In this document: piece by piece, positions 9,406 through 18,351 of the stretch
Position numbering within the stretch: position 1 is the first letter of the stretch
Layout: every line of letters starts with the position of its first letter
From: JADJPO01 sp963724535
GTDB taxonomy: Bacteria > Actinomycetota > Actinomycetes > Actinomycetales > Kineosporiaceae
Length of the DNA: 64,000 nucleotides
Assembly: GCA_963724535.1 (NCBI GenBank)
Contig: CAVRVD010000023.1
Location: 1 to 64,000, forward strand
Direction of reading: 5' to 3'
Notes under the pieces: generated by a model
Seen by the model: the letters and a program-made list of their open reading frames with translations, nothing else
The model's database searches: none
What the model was told of the DNA's origin: nothing
Made by a program: the position numbers and the translations under genes

Positions 9406-10078
9406 GGCGGTGGGGGGAGCGGATCTGCCCGCACGGTGGCGGCTCGCCGTCCACACCGCGGGAGCCACCGCCCCCGCCGACGCCGTCGCGCACGCCGGCG
9501 ACGATCTACTGCGGCGGTGGGCCGAGCCGCACCGGCGCTACCACCACCTGGCCCACCTGGTCGCGGTCCTCACCGCGCTCGACGTGCTGGCCGAGGGCCG
9601 CCCGCCCGCCATTGTGGAGCTGGCCGCCTGGTTCCACGACGCGGTCTACGCCGGGGCGCCCGGCGCGGACGAGCAGGCCAGCGCGGCACTGGCTGCGCAG
9701 GTGCTGACCGCCCTGCTGGTCCCGGCGCCGGCCGTCGACCAGGTGGTCCGTCTGGTCCGGATGACCGCCGACCACCGGGTCGGCGAGGATGACACGGACG
9801 GCGCGCTGCTCGCCGACGCCGACCTGGCCGTCCTCGCCGCCGACCCCGCCGAGTACGCCGCCTACGCCGATGCCGTCCGGGCCGAGTACGCCGACGTGCC
9901 CCAGCCGCTGTTCGCCGCCGGACGCACCGCGGTGCTGGCCGAGCTGCTCCGGGCACCGACGCTGTTCCACACCGAGGCAGCTCGGGCGCGGTGGGAGCGG
10001 GCGGCCCGCCGCAACGTCACCGCGGAGCTGGCCCGGCTGCACCCCGCCTCGCCGGACAGATCAGCTGGCCACCCGTGA
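9386..10078 (+). CDS. Predicted metal-dependent HD phosphohydrolase
   Basis: Protein of up to 230 residues. The metal-ligand pattern of small actinobacterial HD phosphohydrolases is visible: RRYHHLAHL (first His), AAWFHDAVYAG (His-Asp pair), MTADHR, and LLADADLAVLA (last Asp). The family member usually reads YH...H, WFHDAVYD and D-D-LA, as here. The start could be ATG 9386 (inside the previous gene) or GTG 9410 (4 nt after the previous stop, with GAGGCG before it). It is last in the CotH transcript and its 3' end overlaps by 18 nt the convergent alpha/beta hydrolase gene. The substrate, probably a nucleotide or phosphomonoester, is unknown. Confidence 0.82.
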   Translation: MGGSAAEAVGGADLPARWRLAVHTAGATAPADAVAHAGDDLLRRWAEPHRRYHHLAHLVAVLTALDVLAEGRPPAIVELAAWFHDAVYAGAPGADEQASAALAAQVLTALLVPAPAVDQVVRLVRMTADHRVGEDDTDGALLADADLAVLAADPAEYAAYADAVRAEYADVPQPLFAAGRTAVLAELLRAPTLFHTEAARARWERAARRNVTAELARLHPASPDRSAGHP

Positions 10079-11342
10079 GACCGACTGTACGGCAACGACA
10101 TCAGTGAGCCACGAGCGCACCTGCCGCTCGTAGCCCTCGGGGTCGACGTTCCAGCTGCGGACGTGGTCGGCGCCCGGAGTGTTCACCAGGGTGACCAGGT
10201 CGGGCCGCGCCTGGGCCAGGCGCAGGGCCGGCCCGTTGGGCACGTAGGTGTCGTCGTCGGAGGCGAACAGCAGCACCGGGACGCCGCAGCTCCTCGGCCC
10301 GGCGCACCCAGTCGTAGCGGTCCAGGTCGATCCCGATCCGCCGCTCCAGGGTCCAGCCTGCAAGCCGGCTCAGCGGCGCCGGAAGGCCCATCTCGCCACC
10401 CTGGTGGACGAACACGTCCCACCAGTCGAGCACCGGCGAGTCCAGGACGAGCCCCCGGACCCGGTCGCGCAGCTCGGAGCGGTCGAGGGTCTGGAGCACC
10501 AGCGCACCGCCTTGCGACTCGCCGGCCAGCACCACGTCTCGGGCCCCGGCGTCCAGCGCGTACCGGACGGCGGCCTCCACGTCGCGCCATTCGGACTCGC
10601 CCAGGTGGTTGCGCCCGTCCGGTGCCGCCGGCGCACCGAGGTCGTTGCGGTGGGTGGCCACCAGCACCGGCAGCCCTGCGACATGCCATACCGGCAGGTA
10701 GCGCAACGCCTCCCGGCGGTCACCGCCGCGGCCGTGCACGAACACGACCCAGGTGCGGCCGGCGTCGCCGATGCCGGTCCGCACGGCCGGCACGTACCAG
10801 GCCGGCAGACCGCCGAGCTCCCCCGGCACGGAGACCTCTGAGAAGTCCAGTCCGCGTGCGGTTCTCGGGTCACCGTCGAAGGCGTACAGGTCGATCCGGG
10901 CCGGCAGCGGGAGCGCCAGTGAGCCCGCGGTCGGGGTGAGGGACCGGACCACGGTGCGCTCGTCGTCGGCCAGCACCGGACCCAGCTCGCCGTACCCACC
11001 GTCCCAGATCAGCCCATACCGACCGGGCAGCATCTCGTAGTGCTCCCGCGGTAGGCGCACCCGACCGGGTCCGGCGGGGGTGGCGACGGTGTCCAGGGTG
11101 ACCACGTGCGAGACCTCCGTGGCCACGTTCGAGAAGTGCCAGGACACCGCGGCCAGGGCGGCCACGGTCAACGCGGCGACCATCACCAGGGCGGCGAGCA
11201 CCCGACGCAGCCGCCGTCGGGGCGCACGCCGCTGCGTGGTCACGGCCGGCCCCTGCCCACCAGCGTCGGACAGGTCCGGGTCGGACAGGTCCGGGTCGGA
11301 CAGGTCCGGGTCAAGCGGGGCAGGGTCGGACGGGGCGGGCAT
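10061..11342 (-). pseudogene. Membrane-anchored alpha/beta hydrolase, frameshifted near the C-terminus
   Basis: The reading frame from the ATG at 11342 encodes a Pro/Asp-rich N-terminus with three DPDLS repeats, a membrane segment (about residues 48-70) and a serine hydrolase domain (FVHGRGGDR oxyanion region, nucleophile in LAGESQGGALV). After EELRR the frame becomes nonsense, but the next frame carries the expected end (PVLLFASDDDTYVP with the catalytic Asp, and PGADHVRSWN with the catalytic His) and stops at 10061. The total length of 1282 nt is one more than a multiple of three, so a single +1 change near 10282-10292 explains it. It could be a sequencing error or a recent mutation. If restored it would be a 426-residue membrane-bound esterase. 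It is third in the transcript after the Lrp regulator and DUF4031 genes. Confidence 0.8.
11266..11310 (-). repeat. Three perfect 15-bp repeats inside the hydrolase gene
   Basis: TCGGACAGGTCCGGG occurs three times head to tail, encoding DPDLS repeats in the cytoplasmic N-terminus. The copies are identical at nucleotide level, so the expansion is recent. Confidence 0.9.
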
Positions 11343-11386
11343 GACGTCATGGTGCCGTATCGATCGGCGCCGGTTCAGCCGTGGGC

Positions 11387-12058
11387 TCACCCGTCCAGGC
11401 GCGCCACCAACGGGGCCAGCCAGGACGGCAGGGCGGCGACCACCCCGTCCACGGGCCGCCATACGGCGCCGTCCAGCTCCGGCCACGGGGGCCGCGCACC
11501 GTCGCGGCTCTCGACGAGCAGCACCTCCTGGACGGTGCGGATGACGCCCCTGGGGCCTCGGCGGACCACCAGGCCGAGCGGCCCCACCGCCGACACCGCC
11601 GCGCCGTCGGCGACCGGTCGCCACGGCGTCCGGGGCAGCTGGACCTCGTTCTCCGTGACGTGCACGAGCAGCCGGACGGCGTGCCACACCACGAGCAGGT
11701 GGTCGGGCTGCGCCGGGGACGCCGCCGCCGGCAGCCGGGACAGCACCGTGTCGAGGCGACCGCCGTCGGCCAGGTCATGGCTGGCCAGAACCGTCTCGCC
11801 GCGGCGTTTGGGCCGGCGCAGCCCGGCCGCCCGGAGACGGCGCAGCAGCTCGCGGCTGTCCACCGGGACGGCACCGGCGGCGACCACCTGGTGGTAGCGC
11901 TCCTCGGGGATGTCGTAGTGGTCGCCCTCGAACATCCGCCGGTTCAGGCCGAGCGCGGCGGCGAAGGCGTGCAGCTCGGTGAACGAGACGTCACTGACCA
12001 GATGGGACCACCTCCGGCCGTGGGCCGCGAAGCGAGGTGGGTCGATCAGTAGCGCCAC
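11387..12058 (-). CDS. DUF4031 protein with an unknown C-terminal extension
   Basis: Protein of 223 residues starting with GTG. The first 75 residues show the DUF4031 signature: LLIDPP, HGRRWSHLVSD, ELHAFAAALGL, FEGDHYDIPEERY and GAVPVDSRELLRRL. The remaining two thirds have no motif I recognise (LLVVWHAVRLLVHV, VQEVLLVESRDGA, and a closing SWLAPLVARLDG). DUF4031 has no known activity. It lies 13 nt after the Lrp-type regulator and 44 nt before the alpha/beta hydrolase, all in one direction, so a three-gene transcript is likely. Confidence 0.8.
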   Translation of the reverse strand: MALLIDPPRFAAHGRRWSHLVSDVSFTELHAFAAALGLNRRMFEGDHYDIPEERYHQVVAAGAVPVDSRELLRRLRAAGLRRPKRRGETVLASHDLADGGRLDTVLSRLPAAASPAQPDHLLVVWHAVRLLVHVTENEVQLPRTPWRPVADGAAVSAVGPLGLVVRRGPRGVIRTVQEVLLVESRDGARPPWPELDGAVWRPVDGVVAALPSWLAPLVARLDG

Positions 12059-12071
12059 GCCGGACCCCGGA

Positions 12072-12542
12072 TCAGCCGACGGCCAGCTCGTCGAGCAGTG
12101 GCGCCGTCCGCGGCGGGACCAGCTCGAGAACGGCCATCGCGGTCGAGGTGCGAACCACTGACGGGCAGTCCAGCAGGCGACGGGTGATCCGGTGCAGGTC
12201 GGCGGGGTCGCGGGCGACCACCTTGGCGAGAATGTCTCCGTCGCCGGTGGTGGCGTGCATCTCCAGGATCTGCGGCACCTGGGACAGCTCTGCGGTGATC
12301 TCCTCGATGTCGCCCTGGGCGATGGTCAGGGTGACGAACGCGACCACCGGGTGGCCCAGCGCCTGCGCCCGGACCCGGGTGGAGACCCGATGCAGGACAC
12401 CGGACTCCTCGAGGACCCGCAACCGGGCGTGCACCGTGTTGCGGGCCAGGTCCAACCGACGGGCCAGAGCCACCACGGTGGCCGACGGATCGTCGTCCAG
12501 CGCCCGAAGGATACGGGCGTCGGTCCGGTCGAGCTGGCGCAC
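12072..12542 (-). CDS. Lrp/AsnC-family transcriptional regulator
   Basis: Regulator of 156 residues with the standard Lrp layout: an N-terminal winged HTH (about 1-60, LDRTDARILRALDDDPSATVVALARRL, then ARNTVHARLRVLEESGVL) and a C-terminal RAM/AsnC ligand domain (about 68-145, VVAFVTLTI, ATTGDGDILAKVVA, VVRTSTAMAVLELV). Start is GTG at 12542; an ATG at 12550 is out of frame. The gene diverges from a PLP-dependent decarboxylase with 110 bp between them, and that gap holds nested palindromes, so the regulator probably controls the decarboxylase and itself in response to an amino acid. Confidence 0.93.
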   Translation of the reverse strand: MRQLDRTDARILRALDDDPSATVVALARRLDLARNTVHARLRVLEESGVLHRVSTRVRAQALGHPVVAFVTLTIAQGDIEEITAELSQVPQILEMHATTGDGDILAKVVARDPADLHRITRRLLDCPSVVRTSTAMAVLELVPPRTAPLLDELAVG

Positions 12543-12580
12543 CTGCGCATCGTGTCACACCTCGCCCCGCCTCACGAGGG

Positions 12581-12624
12581 AGATACTGAGCACAATGCTC
12601 ATAATCTTCGCAGTATCTTGAGCA
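12581..12624. promoter_or_regulatory. Nested palindromic operator between the Lrp-type and decarboxylase genes
   Basis: AGATACTG (12581-12588) and CAGTATCT (12611-12618) form an 8-bp inverted repeat. Inside it, TGAGCACAATGCTCA (12587-12601) is a 6-3-6 palindrome, and a further TGAGCA half-site lies at 12619-12624. TAATCT at 12602-12607 could be a -10 for the decarboxylase, so a protein bound here would cover the promoter. The obvious candidate is the adjacent Lrp-type regulator. Confidence 0.65.
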
Positions 12625-12652
12625 TTTCGCCGCATAGACCGACCGTAGAACC

Positions 12653-14035
<1,383 letters not shown>

Positions 14036-14065
14036 GCACCGCCGTCATGCTGGCTCAGAGACGAC

Positions 14066-15181
14066 TCACCTCGGGGTGCCGAAGTTCTGCGTCCAGTAGA
14101 TGCCGTACCTGCCACCCTTGGCGACACCCACCCCGATCTCGCTCAGGCCGCAGTTGAGGATGTTGGCCCGGTGCCCGGAGCTGTTCATCCAGCCGGTCAC
14201 CACAGCCTGTGGAGTGCGCTGGCCCGCGGCGATGTTCTCGGCGGCCATCCGATAGCTGTAGCCCGCCGCCTTCATCCGGTCGAACGGCGACAGCCCGTCG
14301 AGGTTGGTGTGCTCGAAGTAGTTCCTCGCCGCCATGTCCTCGCTGTGGCCCTGCGCGGCGCGGGTCAGCGCCCCGTTCACCGTCAGCGCTGGGCAGCCGT
14401 TGGCCACGCGCTGCTCATTGGTCAGCCGGACGACCTCGGCCGCCTCACCCCCGACCGGTGCCTGGGTGGCGGTGGGTTTGGGCTGCGTGGCGGTCTCCGA
14501 GGGCTTGGGCGCCTCGGTGGTGGTGCTCGAGGTCGGCGCCGGCTGCCGCGTCGCCGTGGTCACCGTGCGCTGTTCGGGGACCGGCTGAGACGTGGTCACC
14601 TCGGGCTTGGGTGCCTCGGTGGTGCTCGAGTCCGACGCCGGTCGCGTGGTGGTCGGGGCCGGCTTGGCCGCCTTGGTGGTGTGGGGCTTGCTGGTCCGGA
14701 CGCCGGCCTTGATGGTCAGGCTGGCCACGGCATGGGCGGCGGACTGACCATCCACCCGGGTGGACACCGAGTACTCACCGTCGACGAGGTTCATCCGGCG
14801 CGGGTCGATACGCACCGCGAACGGCGCCTTGCCGTCCATCACCGACACCGACGCGGGTCCCTTCACCGAGAAGACGACTCGCGCGTCCTTCGGCAGTGAC
14901 CGCGACCCGCCCAGGAGGAACCGGCCGGTCACGGCACCGAGCTCGGCACCGTCCTCGACGACCAGCACCCGGGGACGGACCCGGTCGGCCTTGCCCTGGT
15001 AGCCCGGCGAGACCGCGGCAGGTCGCTTCGTGGGTTGCGCCGTTTCGGTCTGACGCGAGCCCTCCCCGAACAGCCACCGGCCACAGGCCTCGGCGGCTCC
15101 GGACTGGACCGCGGTCACCCCGAGGATGGCAGCGGCGGCGGGCAGGACGACAGCCAGACGGCGTCGGGCGCGGGTCTTCAT
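14066..15181 (-). CDS. Secreted CAP/SCP-domain protein with a Thr/Pro-rich stalk
   Basis: Protein of 371 residues. The N-terminus (KTRARRR then a hydrophobic run ending near AAEA) is a signal peptide or anchor. Residues about 45-165 form an unassigned domain (PRVLVVEDGAELGAVTG, VVFSVKGPASVSVMDG). A 100-residue linker rich in T, P, S and K follows. The last 125 residues are a CAP domain: VVRLTNEQR, CPALTVN, AAQGHSEDMAARNYFEHT, SPFDRMKAAGYSY, ENIAAGQRT, GWMNSSGHRANILN and YWTQNFG. The CAP His and Glu positions (HSEDM, EHT, AENIA, GHR) are kept. These secreted proteins act on the cell surface or bind lipids; the exact role is unknown. The ATG at 15181 is preceded by a leaderless-type hexamer. 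Confidence 0.9.
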   Translation of the reverse strand: MKTRARRRLAVVLPAAAAILGVTAVQSGAAEACGRWLFGEGSRQTETAQPTKRPAAVSPGYQGKADRVRPRVLVVEDGAELGAVTGRFLLGGSRSLPKDARVVFSVKGPASVSVMDGKAPFAVRIDPRRMNLVDGEYSVSTRVDGQSAAHAVASLTIKAGVRTSKPHTTKAAKPAPTTTRPASDSSTTEAPKPEVTTSQPVPEQRTVTTATRQPAPTSSTTTEAPKPSETATQPKPTATQAPVGGEAAEVVRLTNEQRVANGCPALTVNGALTRAAQGHSEDMAARNYFEHTNLDGLSPFDRMKAAGYSYRMAAENIAAGQRTPQAVVTGWMNSSGHRANILNCGLSEIGVGVAKGGRYGIYWTQNFGTPR

Positions 15182-15496
15182 GCTCGGAACGCTAGGGACG
15201 GGCGCGCTAAGCGCGAACGAAGTGACGAATAAGGCGGGCTTTGGTGTGGGTGACATCCTCTTGACACAGTCCGGGACGCTCTGTCCGGCATCGTTCCCCG
15301 TGCTGGTCGCCGCTGGTCGTCGTCCTGGCTGTCGTGGGTCGCGATGTCGCCGCCGTGACGACCCGACCGCCTGTGGACGAGGACCGGATAGGTACACCTG
15401 TGGACAACCCGGGATCGGCGTGCCGGGGGCTGTCAGCCTGCTCCTGCCCCGACGGGCGGGGCACCGCCGACCACGGCGGGAGAGGGGAGAACACCG
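15182..15496. other. Intergenic between divergent CAP and WXG100 genes
   Basis: 315 bp with no credible gene. It holds the putative TAGCGT promoter of the CAP gene at its left edge, two CCTGTGGAC copies (near 15369 and 15401), and a purine-rich GGGAGAGGGGAG ribosome binding site for the WXG100 gene at the right edge. No clear promoter for the WXG100 gene could be assigned. Confidence 0.5.
15189..15194 (-). promoter_or_regulatory. Putative -10 hexamer of a leaderless promoter
   Basis: On the minus strand TAGCGT ends 7 nt before the ATG at 15181, with no Shine-Dalgarno sequence in between. Confidence 0.45.
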
Positions 15497-15784
15497 ATGA
15501 GATACGAGGTCGACAGCGCGCAGGTGATCCAGGCCAGCTCCGCCATCCAGGCGTCCGCGCAACAGGTTCGCGAGGAGGTGGACCGGATGATGCGTCACCT
15601 GCTCGAGCTGCAGGGCAGCTGGCGCGGGCAGGCGGCGACGTCCTTCCAGAGCGTGGTCAGCGACTGGCAGGCCACTCAGGAACGGGTCCGGGCGAGCCTG
15701 GAGGACATCCAGCAGGCGCTGGCCGTCGCCGGCCGACAGTACGCGGAGGTGGAGTCGGCGACCGCCGCGATGTTCGCGCACTGA
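15497..15784 (+). CDS. WXG100 (ESAT-6-like) family protein
   Basis: Protein of 95 residues with the two-helix WXG100 hairpin: helix 1 about 8-40, the turn LQGSWRGQA with the W-x-G motif (about 40-46), and helix 2 about 48-90. WXG100 proteins are substrates and subunits of type VII (ESX) secretion and form dimers. The purine-rich GGAGAGGGGAG just before the ATG is a strong ribosome binding site. No second WXG100, EccC ATPase or other ESX component is in the window, so it is either an orphan substrate exported by machinery elsewhere or a homodimer. The usual C-terminal YxxxD/E signal can be read loosely as YAEVE at about 82-86. Confidence 0.92.
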   Translation: MRYEVDSAQVIQASSAIQASAQQVREEVDRMMRHLLELQGSWRGQAATSFQSVVSDWQATQERVRASLEDIQQALAVAGRQYAEVESATAAMFAH

Positions 15785-15805
15785 CGTCCGCAGGGACCAC
15801 AGCGG

Positions 15806-15821
15806 GGACGGCGCGCCGTCC
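15806..15821. repeat. Perfect 16-bp palindrome after the WXG100 gene
   Basis: GGACGGCGCGCCGTCC is its own reverse complement. It lies 21 nt after the WXG100 stop and about 48 nt before the HelR-like start. It may be a binding site or part of a weak terminator; there is no T-run. Confidence 0.6.
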
Positions 15822-15854
15822 GGATACCCGGTCGAGACCGGGCGGCGTCCGGCG

Positions 15855-15860
15855 TAGCGT
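15855..15860 (+). promoter_or_regulatory. Putative -10 hexamer of a leaderless promoter
   Basis: TAGCGT ends 8 nt before the GTG at 15869; no Shine-Dalgarno sequence is present. Confidence 0.45.
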
Positions 15861-15868
15861 GGCTGCTC

Positions 15869-18019
15869 GTGCCCACCGCCGCCTACCCGGTCGTCGACCC
15901 CGCCAGCGACCCGACCCTGGCGGCCGAGCAGGCCTACCTGGAACAGGCCCGTGCCTACCTGGCCCGGATGCGGGAGCGCACCCTGGCCCTGTCCGTCCAG
16001 GGCGGTGACCGGGTCTCGAGCGAGTACCTGGCGGCGACCCTGCACCGCCGGGCCGCTGCGCTCGTCGACGACCCGGGCACCGCTCTGTTCTTCGGGCGCA
16101 CCGACCACGACGGCGGCGAACGCTGTTACGTCGGACGGCGTCACGTCGCCGACGCCGACGGCGACCCGATCGTCGTCGACTGGCGCGCCGAGGTCTCCCG
16201 CGCCTTCTACCGCGCCGCGCCGGGCCGGCGGATGGGGGTGCGGCGCCGGCGCCGGTTCGGCGTCGAGGGCGGCCAGCTCACCGCCTATGAGGACGAGCTG
16301 CTTCCCGACGCCGCGGACGGCGACGCCGGACCCGAGGACCGGCACAGCGCCATCCTGACCCGCGAGATCGAACGACCTCGCGTCGGACCGATGCGCGACA
16401 TCGTCGCGACCATCCAGCCCGAGCAGGACGAGATCGTCCGGATTGACCTGGCCGCCTCGGTGTGTGTCCAGGGGGCCCCGGGCACCGGCAAGACGGCGGT
16501 GGGGCTGCATCGCGCGGCATGGCTGCTGTACGCCCACCGGGACCGGCTGTCCCGGGCCGGGGTGCTGGTGGTCGGGCCCAATGCCGCGTTCCTGGGACAC
16601 GTGGCGGCGGTGCTGCCGAGCCTGGGCGAGATCCAGGTCCGGCACACCACGGTGCAGGCTTTGGTCCAGCCCGGCGCCACGGGTGGGCGCCGGACGCCCC
16701 GCCCGCCCGCGGCCGAAGAGGTCGAACGGGCCAGGCTCAAGGGCGATGCACGGCTGGCCGAGGTGGCGCGCCGGGCGGTGTGGAGCCACGTCGTCCGCCC
16801 GGCGCAGACCCTGGTGCTGCCCCGCGGCTCGCGGCGCTGGCGGGTGCCGACGTCCGAGGCGGGCGACATCGTCGCGGAGCTGCGCGGGCGCGGGGTCCGG
16901 TACGCGGCGGCCCGTCAGATGCTGCCGCAGCGGCTGGCCCACGCCGTCCTGGTACGGATGGAGGCCGCCGGTGACTCACCGGACGACAGGGTGCAGGACG
17001 CGGTGGCCCGCAGCCGCGAGGTGAGGCAGTACGTGGACGGCGTGTGGCCGGCCCTGCGACCGGCCGCGGTGCTGTTCCGACTGCTGTCCGACGCCGCCTT
17101 TCTCGCTGGGTGTGCCGACGGGGTCCTCGAGGAGGCCGAGCAGGAGCTGCTGCTGTGGGCCAGCCCGCCGCGCAGCCCCGGCTCGGCCCGGTGGTCGGTC
17201 GCGGACGCCGTCCTGCTCGACGAGCTGGCTGATCTGCTGCACCGCACGGCGAGCCTGGGCCACGTGGTGCTCGACGAGGCGCAGGACCTGTCCGCGATGC
17301 AGCTGCGCGCGGTCGGACGGCGCTGCTCGACCGGGTCGGTGACGGTGCTCGGCGACATCGCGCAGGGCACCACTGCCTGGGCGACTCCGTCGTGGCGGGA
17401 GTCCCTGGGCCACCTCGGGCACCCGGGTGCCGTCGTGGAGGTGCTCGACCGGGGCTTCCGGGTCCCGTCCGCCGTGATCGACTTCGCCAGCCGGCTGCTG
17501 CCCGCCATCGCCCCCGACCTCACGCCCGCGACGTCGGTGCGCGACGACCCCGGAACGCTTGCACTGCAGGAGGTTGCAGATGCCGGCCAGCTGTGGACGC
17601 AGTCGGCTGAGGCGGTCCGGGCCGCTTTGGACCACGAAGGGTCCATCGGTGTGATCGTCGCCGACGCCCAGGTCGTGCAGGCGACTGCGGCGCTGGACGC
17701 CTACGGTGTGGACCACCTGGTGGCCGGGGCGTCCGATGAGAGCGCGGACGGTGCCGCCGAGGCGCTGCTCGATGCCGCGTTGGGCGAGGAGGACACGCCA
17801 CTGCCCCGGGTCACCGTTGTGGCGGCACAAACCGCCAAGGGCCTGGAGTACGACCACGTCGTCGTCGTCGAGCCGGCCGCGATCGCCGCCGCCGAGCCCG
17901 ACGAGCGCACTGGCCTACGCCGGCTCTACGTCGTCCTGACTCGGGCGGTCTCCGGACTGGCCGTCGTCCACCACGACCCGCTGCCACCGCTGCTGCGCGA
18001 CCACCCGACGACACGCTGA
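15869..18019 (+). CDS. HelD/HelR-like RNA-polymerase recycling ATPase (UvrD/Rep superfamily)
   Basis: SF1 helicase-like ATPase of 716 residues. The N-terminal coiled-coil arm (about 12-45, EQAYLEQARAYLARMRERT) is the secondary-channel arm typical of HelD. PIVVDWRAEVSRAFYRA and the MRDIVATIQPEQDEIVR block before Walker A are characteristic of the family. Motif I is QGAPGTGKTAVGLHRAAWLLY (about 204-224), motif II VVLDEAQDLS (about 467), and the late motifs are LDRGFRVP and TVVAAQTAKGLEYDHVVVVEP. HelD proteins remove stalled RNA polymerase from DNA; actinobacterial HelR also protects against rifamycins by displacing the drug-bound enzyme. I infer the same here from length and layout. It stands alone, followed by the second 71-bp repeat array. 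Confidence 0.88.
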   Translation: MPTAAYPVVDPASDPTLAAEQAYLEQARAYLARMRERTLALSVQGGDRVSSEYLAATLHRRAAALVDDPGTALFFGRTDHDGGERCYVGRRHVADADGDPIVVDWRAEVSRAFYRAAPGRRMGVRRRRRFGVEGGQLTAYEDELLPDAADGDAGPEDRHSAILTREIERPRVGPMRDIVATIQPEQDEIVRIDLAASVCVQGAPGTGKTAVGLHRAAWLLYAHRDRLSRAGVLVVGPNAAFLGHVAAVLPSLGEIQVRHTTVQALVQPGATGGRRTPRPPAAEEVERARLKGDARLAEVARRAVWSHVVRPAQTLVLPRGSRRWRVPTSEAGDIVAELRGRGVRYAAARQMLPQRLAHAVLVRMEAAGDSPDDRVQDAVARSREVRQYVDGVWPALRPAAVLFRLLSDAAFLAGCADGVLEEAEQELLLWASPPRSPGSARWSVADAVLLDELADLLHRTASLGHVVLDEAQDLSAMQLRAVGRRCSTGSVTVLGDIAQGTTAWATPSWRESLGHLGHPGAVVEVLDRGFRVPSAVIDFASRLLPAIAPDLTPATSVRDDPGTLALQEVADAGQLWTQSAEAVRAALDHEGSIGVIVADAQVVQATAALDAYGVDHLVAGASDESADGAAEALLDAALGEEDTPLPRVTVVAAQTAKGLEYDHVVVVEPAAIAAAEPDERTGLRRLYVVLTRAVSGLAVVHHDPLPPLLRDHPTTR

Positions 18020-18063
18020 TCTCCACACTGGGGCATGACGCTTCGACTCAGGCGTGACCACCG

Positions 18064-18260
18064 CACACGCTGATCTTCACACCCACCGTGAAGGTCACTG
18101 TGCGCCGCGGTGGTCGCCATAACAACAGGTCCCGCACACAGTGATCTTCACACCCACGTGAAGGTCACTGTGCGCCGCGGTGGTCGCCATAACAACAGGT
18201 CCCGCACACAGTGATCTTCACACCCACCGTGAAGATCACTGTGCACCGCGGTGGTCGCTG
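18064..18260. repeat. Second array of the 70-71-bp palindromic repeats
   Basis: Units start at 18088, 18158 and 18229 with GTGAAGGTCACTGTGC or GTGAAGATCACTGTGC; a partial unit precedes them from 18064. The unit core GCCATAACAACAGG and the closing CACAGTGATCTTCAC match the array at 4201-4409. At 18207-18243, CACAGTGATCTTCAC and GTGAAGATCACTGTG are perfect 15-bp inverted arms around a 7-nt loop (ACCCACC). The array lies between the convergent HelR-like and coxM genes, so it could also stop transcription from both sides. Confidence 0.92.
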
Positions 18261-18351
18261 CCCCCAGCACAGGACGCCGAGCCTCGGCTACGGGTGGTGC
18301 CTACAGCCGAGTGGGCTGGAGGCGCTGGGTGTGCTGGTGTGCTGGGCAACC

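Noticed and set aside
14066..16942. A 958-residue minus-strand protein
   Set aside because: Only the last 371 codons (the CAP protein) have a signal peptide, domain and promoter; the upstream extension is antisense to the WXG100 and HelR-like genes.
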